From Hyphobacterium indicum (lineage in GTDB: Bacteria; Pseudomonadota; Alphaproteobacteria; Caulobacterales; Maricaulaceae), in assembly GCF_003129605.1 (NCBI RefSeq), contig NZ_QBDX01000004.1:1116001-1180000 (forward strand): DNA of 64,000 nucleotides. Reading direction: 5' to 3'. The notes below the pieces were generated by a model. It saw only the letters and a list, made by a program, of their open reading frames with translations, searched no databases and was not told the DNA's origin. A program made the translations under genes and the position numbers. Each line of letters opens with the position of its first letter. Within the stretch, counting starts at the first letter, position 1. Below are positions 25,941 to 34,073 of the stretch, in pieces.

Positions 25941-28900
25941 TCACCGGAATACATGCCCGGAGGGCGAAACATGAACGATCTGAGCGCCCCAGTTTTGCAG
26001 GCGACTGGGCGCGACAATTAAATATTTGAAATCATCATGTTGATCGGTGTCGCGAGCCTTCAACGAGCCTGCCTCGAAATGTTCAGCAAGACAGATCATA
26101 CCAGAGCTGAACTTGACCACGCGCATGAAACGTTCGCCTTGCCCTTGATCAATCAATAACGTATCGCCGCCGCGAATCCGCATGATCAAAGGGGTGCCGC
26201 TTCTCGAAATAGATCCATTGGCCTCAAAGCTCGGCTGATTGGCGTCAAACCGCGAGACAACCTCTCCGGTCCATCCACCCTTTTCATTCGCGTAAATATC
26301 GTAACAATAATTTCCGTCGCCCTTATAGGCTTTGTATGTTTGGCCATCTTTGTCATTGATGGGGATAACGTTCATCCTCTCCAGCACTCGGACTTTACGA
26401 ACGGGAGGCGTCATGGCCTCGCCAGCGGTCACTACGGCTGTCACAACGTCCTTGCCGGTTAATCCCGCTGCGGCATCCATGAACGCATCACGGATGAGCG
26501 GATCGCGCACCTGTTCGATTTTCTTGAGGGTATCAAGGCTTGCTACCGGAACCCGATGAACAACGTCCCGTTTACCGGTCTTGTCAGCGTCGCTTGCTAA
26601 TCCGTAGGCGGTATCATTGTGAAGTGCGCCCTGTACGCCATGATCTGCCTTGTGGGAGACAATGATCGACGACAGGCAAGCTGCAACATCATCCCGAAAG
26701 CTGGCCCATGGCGTGTCGATTGTATCAATAAGTTGCCCGCTACTATTGGATTGATTCCGGGCCGCCTGAGTTGCAATTTTCTTTAGAAGGCCTCTGTCGG
26801 TGAGGGCAACCACAATGGCGTCAATCGCATGGTGACGATGATCATTGCGGTTCTTCTTCTGACCAATCGCCTCCGGCTCGGCCTCATTGTGTCCGCGCAG
26901 AACAGAATTTAGCCCCCAATGATGTCGTAGGTCGCTTGTCAGACGTCCGGGGGTGACATGAACCTTTCCGGGGTCGCCTACCAACCAGACCAGATAATTG
27001 GCTGTCAGCCTCGCTATGTATTGCGTGGAGCTCAGCTGCCGGTCCAGAAAGTCACGTTCCTCCGATTCAAACCGATCCATGGCGTCGGGTGCAAATCTCC
27101 AGGATTTATTACTCGGCATATTAGCTGCCCGCGCGACGATATGACCCCATGAATATGAGCCGGGTGAAGAACCGAAAGCTTCATAGGGCGACCGCTCGCG
27201 TTTCTCTCGATTGGCAGAGCGCATGCACAGCGTCTTGTTTGCCGGACTATCATCAAGTGTTCGGGACTTCGGCAGGATATGCTCTATCTCGACCTCATCA
27301 GAAAAAAGGCGCTCAATTCCGATTTGTTCGCCGGTAAACGGGCATTTCCGATCAAGAACGTTTTCGGGATTAAGTTCTTCCCATAATCTCAACCGCATTC
27401 GGTTTTCATAGGTGTCAGATCGACCGAGTTTCCTCAAATCCTCTCGTCTTTTTTCGTTTGCATTCTGGTTTTCGCGTTGCCTTTTCTCAAGATCCCGTTT
27501 GCCTTGAGCCGATAGCGGCAGATCGCGAGCGAGTTCAATGACGATTTCTTCAGGCGATCCAATGCGTCTGACCAGATCATTCACAACATGTCGAATCTGG
27601 TTGAGGGCCACATGGACGGTTGGATTGGCGACCTTGCCGTATCGCTTTTCCGCCTTGTCAGATGGTTCACCACTCCCAAAGGCAACGTGTCGCTGTAGCA
27701 CCTTGCCGTAATAGGGGAGGCGATCCAGAATTTCGCCATGATGATCCAGCCGCGAATGTGACAGAAACCCGGCCTCAATGACCGCTTTGTCATAGGTGAT
27801 CACCGCACCTTGAAGCGCTGTAAGTAGCCGCCCGGCTGCGTCGGAACAGATAGCGGCATGACCTTCTGGCAACGAGGCATCTGAAACGGCATTTGCTTCC
27901 GTTGCGCCTAGACCGAATTCGTCTGTCAGCCAGCGTCTCAGTTCTTCTTCTTCTTCCACATCCAGCAACTGACGCACAATTCGCTCTTGGTCCGCGAAAA
28001 GCATTTTCCGCCATTCTTTGCCCCAGCGCTTCTCCTTGGCGAGTTCGGCAGCTGTTTCATCGCCTAAGAGAAAGCTGCGCTTCTCGCTTTCCAGATTGAA
28101 GCGACTGTCTGCGGGGAGTTTCAATGCTTTGCGCAGACCAGAAAACGAAACTCTTGCCGACCCGAGAAGCCTGTCGACGACAATGTCGCGCTCTTCAAGC
28201 GTCAGTGAACGCGATGGCTCTCCTGTAACCAGCACATGAAGGTGGTTGGCATCTTGATAAATACGGAGCCTTTGGATGGACGGGAGGGCGCGTTCTGCTC
28301 TCGTCTGGGTGGGGTCCAGCGAACATTTACCCACCGGCTGAGGCTTCAACTTGCGCTGATAAAGTAGCGTGTCTGCAAGCGCGTTACGGGCGTCGTCTGT
28401 CAACGTGTCTTTGCCCTGAAAACTGACCTGTGACTCCCAGATTAGATCGAATTCCTGCTGTATCAGTTCGCGTGTCGGATAATAATCATAGGCAAGCTTT
28501 GCGCCGTCTTGATAAGGACTCACTCTGGCGGCGGGTTGTGGTTGGCGTGCACCCTTTGACGTTACCGCATTATTTTGCGCGGCGTCCATGCGCCTGCGAC
28601 CAAACAGTTCACCCAGAGTTCGCGCGCCTTCATTTGCAAGCCTGTCGAGTGTTCGTTCTCGGGCCTCAGCGATTGCACCCTTGTCACTATCTCCCCGATC
28701 CGCCTTCCGGTTCGATTTAAAGCCCCGGCGCTGTTGAAGGTGAAAGAGCGCACGCCCGATTTCATGAGCTGTCAGGGGTTCATCCAGAGCGCGACAGCGG
28801 AGTATCCAGGGGTCTAGATGTTCCAACTCTTTTCGTTTGGATTCGTCCTTTGGCATCAGGCCAAATGCGACAAGTCGCTCCATGAACTCGCTACGACGTT

Positions 28901-29102
28901 TCAGATAACGATCACGGTTTCGTCTGGCAGATCGAGGTTCGCGCCTCTTTGTCGCGAGCGAAGAACCATCCTTGGGATTGCGACCGTCCGAGAAAATCCG
29001 AACGCCTGTACCAATGAGAGTTTCGGGCCCGGTCGGACCCAACCCAAGCGCTGCCCAGCCAACAGAATTTGTCCCGACATCCAGCCCTAATCGCCAAGTC
29101 AT
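25941..29102 (-). CDS. cas9: CRISPR-associated endonuclease Cas9, type II-C
   Basis: 1053 residues, the usual size of compact II-C Cas9. RuvC-I is seen in RLGLDVGTNSVGWA (Asp8), then the arginine-rich bridge helix (KRREPRSARRNRDRYLKRR). RuvC-II is in EEIVIELARDL (Glu523). HNH is in VEIEHILPKSRTLDDSPANK (His608, Asn622), with Asn631 further on. RuvC-III is in NDHRHHAIDAIVVALT (His757/758, Asp761). All catalytic residues are present, so it should cut both strands. The C-terminal 250 residues form the PAM-interacting part; the PAM cannot be read from sequence. AGGAAAG upstream fixes this start; the frame extends 19 codons further but would run toward the tracrRNA promoter. Confidence 0.97.
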   Translation of the reverse strand: MTWRLGLDVGTNSVGWAALGLGPTGPETLIGTGVRIFSDGRNPKDGSSLATKRREPRSARRNRDRYLKRRSEFMERLVAFGLMPKDESKRKELEHLDPWILRCRALDEPLTAHEIGRALFHLQQRRGFKSNRKADRGDSDKGAIAEARERTLDRLANEGARTLGELFGRRRMDAAQNNAVTSKGARQPQPAARVSPYQDGAKLAYDYYPTRELIQQEFDLIWESQVSFQGKDTLTDDARNALADTLLYQRKLKPQPVGKCSLDPTQTRAERALPSIQRLRIYQDANHLHVLVTGEPSRSLTLEERDIVVDRLLGSARVSFSGLRKALKLPADSRFNLESEKRSFLLGDETAAELAKEKRWGKEWRKMLFADQERIVRQLLDVEEEEELRRWLTDEFGLGATEANAVSDASLPEGHAAICSDAAGRLLTALQGAVITYDKAVIEAGFLSHSRLDHHGEILDRLPYYGKVLQRHVAFGSGEPSDKAEKRYGKVANPTVHVALNQIRHVVNDLVRRIGSPEEIVIELARDLPLSAQGKRDLEKRQRENQNANEKRREDLRKLGRSDTYENRMRLRLWEELNPENVLDRKCPFTGEQIGIERLFSDEVEIEHILPKSRTLDDSPANKTLCMRSANREKRERSPYEAFGSSPGSYSWGHIVARAANMPSNKSWRFAPDAMDRFESEERDFLDRQLSSTQYIARLTANYLVWLVGDPGKVHVTPGRLTSDLRHHWGLNSVLRGHNEAEPEAIGQKKNRNDHRHHAIDAIVVALTDRGLLKKIATQAARNQSNSSGQLIDTIDTPWASFRDDVAACLSSIIVSHKADHGVQGALHNDTAYGLASDADKTGKRDVVHRVPVASLDTLKKIEQVRDPLIRDAFMDAAAGLTGKDVVTAVVTAGEAMTPPVRKVRVLERMNVIPINDKDGQTYKAYKGDGNYCYDIYANEKGGWTGEVVSRFDANQPSFEANGSISRSGTPLIMRIRGGDTLLIDQGQGERFMRVVKFSSGMICLAEHFEAGSLKARDTDQHDDFKYLIVAPSRLQNWGAQIVHVSPSGHVFR

Positions 29103-29140
29103 CCAGATTTCTTTCCTACAACCTCTACAATCTAAGCATA

Positions 29141-29169
29141 TTGACGCCTCTGCCTGCAAACAGTAGCGT
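29141..29169 (+). promoter_or_regulatory. Candidate tracrRNA promoter
   Basis: TTGACG (29141-29146), then 17 bases, then TAGCGT (29164-29169). The start point would fall at about 29176, just before the anti-repeat. The -35 box is good and the -10 box weak. Confidence 0.5.
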
Positions 29170-29175
29170 AGAAAA

Positions 29176-29268
29176 GTCCAAATTTAGCTGATCTGGATAT
29201 GCGGTCTTTCCGGTAACAAGGTTTAGACCACAAAATGGAACGGCCTCTTCGGGGGTCGTTCTTTTTTT
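29176..29268 (+). ncRNA. tracrRNA of the type II-C system
   Basis: The anti-repeat at 29181-29217 matches the reverse complement of the CRISPR repeat along its whole length. The differences are an end base, an AG/GA swap, a TTT for CAA internal loop and one extra T. It ends GGTAAC, pairing with the GTTCC start of the repeat. After it comes AAGG and a small nexus hairpin (GGT-TTAG-ACC, about 29220-29229). The terminator hairpin is GAACGGCCTC (29238-29247), loop TTCG, GGGGTCGTTC (29252-29261), then seven T. The predicted RNA is about 93 nt. It is transcribed away from cas9 and guides crRNA maturation and Cas9 loading. The 5' end is estimated. Confidence 0.9.
29238..29268 (+). terminator. tracrRNA terminator hairpin
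   Basis: Ten-base stem (with G-T pairs) closed by a TTCG tetraloop, followed by TTTTTTT. It also shows that the longer open frame starting at 29235 is not the real start of the next gene. Confidence 0.9.
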
Positions 29269-29285
29269 GCACGGGATTAGAAAAT

Positions 29286-29894
29286 ATGATCCGTCTAGCT
29301 CTGTTGATCTTCTCTTTAATCGGATTGACGACCGGCCACTCGGCTGCTCAGGGTGATCAACAACAGGTGCCGGGCTGGGTGCAAATGCTCTCGGATCGAA
29401 CCGATGGCGTGCTGTTTCGATACTCGGATTATACCGAGCAGGAGGGAGGATGGGTTCTTATGGCAAGAAGAACTCCCGGCGTCCCAATGCAGTTCTCTAT
29501 CATAAAATCATACATGCGCGTTGATTGTTCCGACTTGTCAGTTGATCAGTTGAGTTCGTCAATGGTCCCCTATGCGCTCGCGGGCACAGCAGGCAATCCA
29601 TTGGGTTGGCAGCCTATAGAGGACGAACGACAGGCGCTAGAGGATCGCGAGAATATGAGGCCAGAGCCGGAATCCATCCTCTATATGATGATCGCAGCGC
29701 AATGTTTTGATAGAGCAGATATATCCGACGTTTCGATTCCGTCTAACGTCCTCTTAATAGATTACCTCAGCGGAATATTTTATCGAAACCGCCCACAAGA
29801 CCCCAATTATTTCTTGAGCTGCTATCTGGAAAACCGTGACCCCGCTCTTTACCAATCGGATGAGTTCGACTGTTCGAGTTCCGGCGATTGGTAG
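29286..29894 (+). CDS. Small secreted protein carried by the element
   Basis: 202 residues with signal peptide MIRLALLIFSLIGLTTGHSAAQ. The start was chosen because the open frame upstream overlaps the tracrRNA terminator. The mature protein is acidic and has four cysteines (RVDCSDL, AAQCFDR, LSCYLE, FDCSSS), suggesting two disulphides in the periplasm. No family was recognised. It is the last gene before the right attachment site, so it is cargo of the element rather than a chromosomal gene. A link to defence (for example at the cell surface) would be speculation. Confidence 0.65.
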   Translation: MIRLALLIFSLIGLTTGHSAAQGDQQQVPGWVQMLSDRTDGVLFRYSDYTEQEGGWVLMARRTPGVPMQFSIIKSYMRVDCSDLSVDQLSSSMVPYALAGTAGNPLGWQPIEDERQALEDRENMRPEPESILYMMIAAQCFDRADISDVSIPSNVLLIDYLSGIFYRNRPQDPNYFLSCYLENRDPALYQSDEFDCSSSGDW

Positions 29895-30090
29895 ACTAGA
29901 TTAATTGGAGACCGGGCATTTCTCCGAGAAAAATTCATGCCATCACTTGCAAATGAAAGCGCCCCCCGTTGCCCCCCTGCGGCACCCCCACTTTCAGACA
30001 GATGCCTGTGAAAACCAATTAAGGGCTGCGGTGGTGGAATCGCAGTGGAACGGAACTTTCTACAGTTCAACTAATTCGTTCTAAGTCATT

Positions 30091-30146
30091 GAAAAGAATG
30101 GAGCGGGCGATGAGATTCGAACTCACGACATTCACCTTGGCAAGGT
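30091..30146. repeat. Right attachment site (direct repeat copy 2)
   Basis: 56 bases identical to 19680-19735. It overlaps the 3' part of the intact tRNA-Gly gene and marks the right end of the element. The 196 bases between the secreted-protein gene and this site hold no gene. Confidence 0.92.
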
Positions 30147-30173
30147 GACGCTCTACCCCTGAGCTACGCCCGC
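30099..30173 (-). tRNA. tRNA-Gly (GCC)
   Basis: Full cloverleaf on the minus strand: acceptor GCGGGCG/CGCCCGC, D-arm GCTC/GAGC, anticodon arm TCACC-TTGCCAA-GGTGA with anticodon GCC, T-arm GTGAG-TTCGAAT-CTCAT, discriminator T and encoded CCA. It is the integration target; the copy is intact because the element restored its 3' part. Confidence 0.97.
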
Positions 30174-30249
30174 TCATGTCCGGGGTTCCGGCTTGCGCCG
30201 GGAGGCGGCGTATATCGCGCAATCCCGGCCCGATGGCAAGACGCCAGAT

Positions 30250-30819
30250 TCAGCTGGCCCGGATCGCTTCCAGATAGAGATCAAAGCGGTCCTGCCCCCA
30301 GTATTTCTGCCCGTCCGCGATCAGGAAGGGCACGCCGAACACGCCATGGGCATTGACCGCGGCGCGCGCCTCTTGCTCCGCCGCGCGCAGACCCTCCGCG
30401 CTTTTCAGCGCCTCCGCCTCCGGCAGATCCAGACCCAGCCCGGCGGCGATGCCGGCCAGCACGTCATGCCGGTTGAGATCCTGCCCCTCGCCCCAGCGCG
30501 CCTCCGACGCCGCACAGGCAAACTCAAATCCCTTGCCCGCCTGATCGGCAAGGTGAAAGGCAAGATTGGGCAGGCGCGAGGTCAGCTCGAACGGGTCGGG
30601 AAAGGCCAGTTTGAGCCCGGCCCGCGCCGTCATCCGCGGAATGTCTTCCAGATAATAGTCCAGCTTCGGGCGGCTGTCGGTGGGATTGAAGAAGGGCGCC
30701 CCGTCCGGCGGTCCGGTAAAGGGAATGACCACCGGCGCCACACCCGCCGCCTTCAGCTTGGCGAGGCCGATGCGCGAATAGGGGCTGCGGAAGGCAAAAA
30801 AGCAGACAGTCGTCGTCAT
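30250..30819 (-). CDS. DsbA-family protein, 2-hydroxychromene-2-carboxylate isomerase-like
   Basis: 189 residues, starting [20 protein letters not shown]. This has the SPYS pattern of the DsbA-like glutathione-dependent HCCA isomerase group, in place of a CxxC motif. The helical insertion ([21 protein letters not shown]) and the tail [21 protein letters not shown] (cis-proline loop GVPF) confirm the fold. Known members isomerise aromatic degradation intermediates, but no degradation genes are near, so the real substrate is unknown. The longer open frame upstream overlaps the next gene's start and was rejected. Confidence 0.85.
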   Translation of the reverse strand: MTTTVCFFAFRSPYSRIGLAKLKAAGVAPVVIPFTGPPDGAPFFNPTDSRPKLDYYLEDIPRMTARAGLKLAFPDPFELTSRLPNLAFHLADQAGKGFEFACAASEARWGEGQDLNRHDVLAGIAAGLGLDLPEAEALKSAEGLRAAEQEARAAVNAHGVFGVPFLIADGQKYWGQDRFDLYLEAIRAS

Positions 30820-30900
30820 GGGCAGATCCTTATGGCCGGAGGCGGAGACTATCGCAATTTTGCGCTTGATCCATGTGCTCCATGCCGCATAAGGCAGGTC

Positions 30901-31410
30901 ATGCCTGCGGCCCGCACCGACCTGTTCGCGTTTCTCGATGAATTGGGCATCGCCCATTCAACGCTGGATCATGCGCCGGTCTTCACGGTGGATGAGGGCC
31001 AGGCGATCAAGGCCGGCCTGCCCGGCGGGCATACCAAGAATCTCTTCCTCAAGGACAAGAGAGGCCGCTTCGTGCTGGTCTCGGCGCTGGGCGATACGCC
31101 GGTCCGCGTCAACCGTCTGCACAAGCTGATCGGTTGCCAGCGCCTGTCCTTTGCCCGCGAGTCGGACCTGCTTGAAGTGCTGGGCGTCCGTCCCGGCTCG
31201 GTCACCGCCTTTGCGCTGATGAATGATACCGGCAGGCAGGTCACCTTCGTCGTTGACGCCGCCTTGCTGGCCACCGATCCGGTCAATTTCCACCCGCTGA
31301 AAAATGACGCCACCACCGCCATTGCGCGCGACGACCTCCTGAAATTTGCAAAGGCCACCGGCCATGACCCGCTGATTGTGGATTTCGCGGCGCTGGCGGC
31401 AGACGACTGA
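30901..31410 (+). CDS. Prolyl-tRNA deacylase ProX-like (YbaK/INS domain)
   Basis: 169 residues. It matches the ProRS-editing/YbaK domain: [38 protein letters not shown] with the conserved K-N-L-F-L-K-D-K of free-standing ProX enzymes, and [11 protein letters not shown]. These cytoplasmic enzymes hydrolyse mischarged Ala-tRNA(Pro). AAGGCAGG upstream of the ATG supports this start, although the frame stays open far upstream. It diverges from the HCCA-isomerase-like gene. Confidence 0.88.
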   Translation: MPAARTDLFAFLDELGIAHSTLDHAPVFTVDEGQAIKAGLPGGHTKNLFLKDKRGRFVLVSALGDTPVRVNRLHKLIGCQRLSFARESDLLEVLGVRPGSVTAFALMNDTGRQVTFVVDAALLATDPVNFHPLKNDATTAIARDDLLKFAKATGHDPLIVDFAALAADD

Positions 31411-31472
31411 CCTTGTAAACACCGCCCGCCCGCGCCAAGTAGACCCGAAGACATCAAAGACGGATTTGTGCC

Positions 31473-32402
31473 ATGAGCGATTTTTTCACCACCAACCCGA
31501 ATGCCGCCCCGTCCGCCCCGCAGGGCGCCGCCGATCTGGTGAAGGAGGGCACGGACCAGGGCTTCATGGCCGATGTCATCGAGCCCTCGAAAGAAGTGCC
31601 GGTGCTGGTGGATTTCTGGGCCCCCTGGTGCGGCCCCTGCCGCCAGCTCGGCCCGATGATCGAGAATGCCGTGCGCAAGGCCGGGGGCAAGGTGCGTCTG
31701 GTCAAGATCAATATCGACGAGAATCCGGGCGTCGCCGGCCAGCTTCAGGTCAAGTCCATCCCCGCCGTCTTTGCCTTCCGCAACGGCCAGCCGGTGGACG
31801 GTTTCATGGGCGCGCTGCCGGAAAGCCAGATCAATGATTTCATCAAGCGCCTGACGGGCGACGGGCCGGACAAGGCCGAGATCGAGGCGCTGCTGAAGCG
31901 CGCCGAGGAAAGCCTCGCCTCCGGGGATCTCGGCGGTGCCGCCCAGGACTTCTCGCTGGCGGCGCAATCCGATCCGGAAAATATCGCCCCGATTGCCGGC
32001 ATGGCGCGGGTCTTCCTCGCCGGTGGCGAACCGGACAAGGCAAAAGAACTCCTCCAGCACGTGCCGGAGGACAAAAAATCCGATCCGGCCGTGCAGGCCG
32101 CCCTGACTGCGCTGAAACTGACCGAGGAAGCCGGCGATGCCGGTGAGGCCGGCGAGCTGGAACAGAAACTGGCGGACAATCCCGGCGATCACGCCACCCG
32201 CTTCGAACTGGCCAATGCGCTGGCCGGCAAGGGCGATCTGCAGGGCGCCAGTGATCAGCTCTTCCACATTCTGGAAGCCGAAGCGGACTGGGAAGAGGGC
32301 AAGGCCAAAGCAAGGCTGCTGGAGATTTTCGAGGCCGCAGGCTTTGCCTCGCCGGTGGCGAAGACCGGGCGGCGGCGCTTGTCCACCCTGCTGTTTTCCT
32401 GA
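31473..32402 (+). CDS. Thioredoxin-domain co-chaperone, CnoX/YbbN-like
   Basis: 309 residues. The N-terminal thioredoxin domain carries FWAPWCGPCRQLGP (Cys53, Cys56) and the cis-proline loop KSIPAVFAF. The C-terminal 170 residues are Ala-rich TPR-like repeats (EEALLKRAEESLASGDLGGA and similar). This two-part layout is that of CnoX/YbbN, a holdase that hands clients to GroEL and DnaK after oxidative stress. The intact CGPC suggests it also has redox activity. It is followed by a Lon-type substrate-binding protein, together a protein quality-control pair. Confidence 0.88.
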   Translation: MSDFFTTNPNAAPSAPQGAADLVKEGTDQGFMADVIEPSKEVPVLVDFWAPWCGPCRQLGPMIENAVRKAGGKVRLVKINIDENPGVAGQLQVKSIPAVFAFRNGQPVDGFMGALPESQINDFIKRLTGDGPDKAEIEALLKRAEESLASGDLGGAAQDFSLAAQSDPENIAPIAGMARVFLAGGEPDKAKELLQHVPEDKKSDPAVQAALTALKLTEEAGDAGEAGELEQKLADNPGDHATRFELANALAGKGDLQGASDQLFHILEAEADWEEGKAKARLLEIFEAAGFASPVAKTGRRRLSTLLFS

Positions 32403-32442
32403 CCCCCTTGGCAGAGCCGCTCATTCACCCTAGCTCTTGGGT

Positions 32443-33072
32443 ATGATCCGTCTGCCATCCATTCTGCCGATTTTCCCGCTGGGCGGTGCCATATTGCTGC
32501 CCGGCGAGGCCTTGCCGCTGAATATTTTCGAGCCGCGCTATCTCAACATGGTCGATGACGTGCTGGCGACAGACAAGCTGATCGGCATTGTCCAGACGCG
32601 GGCCGGTGGCACGCCGGAGCGCCCGCTGGTCGAGGCGATCGGCGGGGCGGGGCGCATCACCCGCCATGCCGAAACCGATGATGGCCGCTATCTGATCGAG
32701 CTCGAAGGCCTCTCCCGTTTCGAGATCCGCGCCGAGCTGGACGAAAAGACCCCTTATCGCACCGCGCAGGTCGACTGGTCGCTCTTTACCGCCGACCGCG
32801 CCGCGCCCGACGCCCTGCTGACCGCCGACCGCGCGCGCTTCACCGCCCTGTTGCGCGGCTGGTTCGCGCAGGAAGGCATCAAGTGTGACTGGGGCACGGT
32901 GGATGCCGCCCCCGTCATCCGCATTGTCGACCAGATCGCCATGGCCGCCCCCTTTGCCGCCAAGGAAAAACAGGCCCTGCTGGAAGCCGAGGACGGCCGC
33001 GCCCGCTATGATCTGATGACGGCGCTGCTGGAAAAGAAACTGGCCGAAGGTGCGGGCGGCACGCCGAACTGA
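32443..33072 (+). CDS. Lon-type substrate-binding (LAN) domain protein
   Basis: 209 residues. PIFPLGGAILLPGEALPLNIFEPRYLNMVDD and IGIVQTR are the hallmark of the Lon N-terminal domain, here without ATPase or protease domains. Such stand-alone proteins are common in alphaproteobacteria next to a thioredoxin-fold gene, as here with a 40-base gap. The role is probably protein quality control, but the mechanism is unknown. A TTG two codons earlier is an alternative start. Confidence 0.88.
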   Translation: MIRLPSILPIFPLGGAILLPGEALPLNIFEPRYLNMVDDVLATDKLIGIVQTRAGGTPERPLVEAIGGAGRITRHAETDDGRYLIELEGLSRFEIRAELDEKTPYRTAQVDWSLFTADRAAPDALLTADRARFTALLRGWFAQEGIKCDWGTVDAAPVIRIVDQIAMAAPFAAKEKQALLEAEDGRARYDLMTALLEKKLAEGAGGTPN

Positions 33073-33077
33073 CTGTA

Positions 33078-33106
33078 TTGACTTTATATAAAACTTAAAA
33101 TAATTA
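33078..33106 (+). promoter_or_regulatory. Candidate promoter of the DUF2975-HTH operon
   Basis: TTGACT (33078-33083), a 17-base A/T-rich spacer and TAATTA (33101-33106), directly upstream of an inverted repeat. Confidence 0.6.
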
Positions 33107-33109
33107 GCG

Positions 33110-33135
33110 TTTCAGTTGATGATATTTAACTGAAA
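33110..33135. promoter_or_regulatory. Candidate operator (inverted repeat)
   Basis: TTTCAGTT (33110-33117) and its perfect inverse AACTGAAA (33128-33135), 10 bases apart. It lies at the expected transcription start and 9 bases before the first ATG. It is probably bound by the HTH protein encoded in the same operon. Confidence 0.55.
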
Positions 33136-33144
33136 GAAGAAATC

Positions 33145-33594
33145 ATGCCTGCCTTGTCGGCCTCACCCATTGCGCTTGCCTTGCGGATTTTTGTTTTGAT
33201 CGTGGCGGTCCTGCTAGGGCTTAAACACCTTGCCATCTATCCGGCCTCGGAAGCTGGAGCGGACTGGATTGGATTGGCGGCGCCCGTTTTCTATCTCTGG
33301 GCCTTCTGGTCCGGTGCGGAAGTGTTTTCGAAATCCCGAGACGCAGCAGGATTTGGCCCGGCTTTGTTATCGGGCCTCAATCAGATGGGTGCCGGCCTGA
33401 TGCTCGGGGCATGGGTGGCCATTCTCGCGGAACCGGCTTTGCGTCATCTCGTGCAGAACGGCTTTACGGTGATGACCGGAGTCCGCTTTGATCTGACCCT
33501 CGCCAATCTGGTGCTCGCATTTGCCGGACTGACGCTGATCCTTCTGGCGCGGCGGGGCCGGCAGATTCGTGCCGAGCTGGACGGTTTCGTCTGA
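33145..33594 (+). CDS. Four-helix membrane protein, DUF2975-like
   Basis: 149 residues with four predicted transmembrane helices (LRIFVLIVAVLLGLKHLAIY; DWIGLAAPVFYLWAFWSG; GAGLMLGAWVAILAEPAL; ANLVLAFAGLTLILLAR). It pairs with the tiny HTH gene that starts on its last base. The DUF2975-plus-YozG-type HTH pair is a recurring small operon in bacteria; its function is unknown. The family name is given from layout rather than from a motif. Confidence 0.65.
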   Translation: MPALSASPIALALRIFVLIVAVLLGLKHLAIYPASEAGADWIGLAAPVFYLWAFWSGAEVFSKSRDAAGFGPALLSGLNQMGAGLMLGAWVAILAEPALRHLVQNGFTVMTGVRFDLTLANLVLAFAGLTLILLARRGRQIRAELDGFV

Positions 33595-33818
33595 TGCCGG
33601 TGCGGGTCACACTCGACGTCATGCTGGCGAGGCGCAAAATGCGGGCGCGTGATGTCGCCGAGAAAATCGGCCTGTCGGAAACGCAGCTCAGCCTGCTGCG
33701 AAACGGCAAAGTCCGGGGAATGCGTTTTGATACCCTGTCGAAACTCTGCCTCGTGCTCGATTGCCGCCCCGGTGATATCATTGACTATGACGTGGATGAG
33801 ACCGACCTGGATGCGTGA
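33594..33818 (+). CDS. Cro/CI-type HTH regulator, YozG-like
   Basis: 74 residues, essentially one helix-turn-helix domain (MRARDVAEKIGLSETQLSLLRNGK, then FDTLSKLCLVLDCRPGDIIDY). The ATG shares one base with the stop of the membrane-protein gene, so the two are co-translated. It likely represses its own operon through the inverted repeat at 33110-33135. Confidence 0.85.
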   Translation: MPVRVTLDVMLARRKMRARDVAEKIGLSETQLSLLRNGKVRGMRFDTLSKLCLVLDCRPGDIIDYDVDETDLDA

Positions 33819-33860
33819 CCCGTCTGGCAAATTGCCGCCAGCGGCGCTAGATATCAAGAC

Positions 33861-34073
33861 ATGAGCGAAAACATCGAAACCCCGCAAAAAGACGTCGATC
33901 CCAAACTGCTGGAAGTGCTGGTCTGCCCGGTCACGCGCGGGCCGTTGCATTATGACCGCAAGGCGGGCGAGCTGGTCTCGAAAAAGGCGCGTCTGGCCTA
34001 TCCGGTGCGCGAGGGCGTGCCGATCATGTTGCCGGAGGAGGCCCGCGAGCTCAGCGACGCGGAAGCGAAATGA
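33861..34073 (+). CDS. Trm112-family protein
   Basis: 70 residues. [42 protein letters not shown] matches the Trm112/UPF0434 zinc-ribbon-like fold, though only one cysteine is kept. Trm112 proteins activate methyltransferases in other organisms; the bacterial partner is unclear. Its stop overlaps the next ATG by 4 bases. Confidence 0.88.
   Translation: MSENIETPQKDVDPKLLEVLVCPVTRGPLHYDRKAGELVSKKARLAYPVREGVPIMLPEEARELSDAEAK

Larger units (their letters stand above)
19680..30146. mobile_element. Integrative element in tRNA-Gly carrying a complete type II-C CRISPR-Cas9 system
   Basis: About 10.4 kb between two perfect 56-bp direct repeats (19680-19735 and 30091-30146). The right copy is the 3' part of an intact tRNA-Gly gene. 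A tyrosine recombinase and an excisionase-like gene lie at the left end. Inside are a polymerase-like protein, the CRISPR array, cas2, cas1, cas9, tracrRNA and one secreted protein. The interior is visibly more A+T-rich than the flanks. No phage structural, conjugation or plasmid partition genes are seen, so transfer must depend on a helper or on uptake. Integration at this tRNA is what the sequence shows; present mobility is inference. Confidence 0.9.

Noticed and set aside
19680-30146. The element as a prophage or conjugative element
   Set aside because: No capsid, portal, terminase, relaxase or type IV secretion genes are present.
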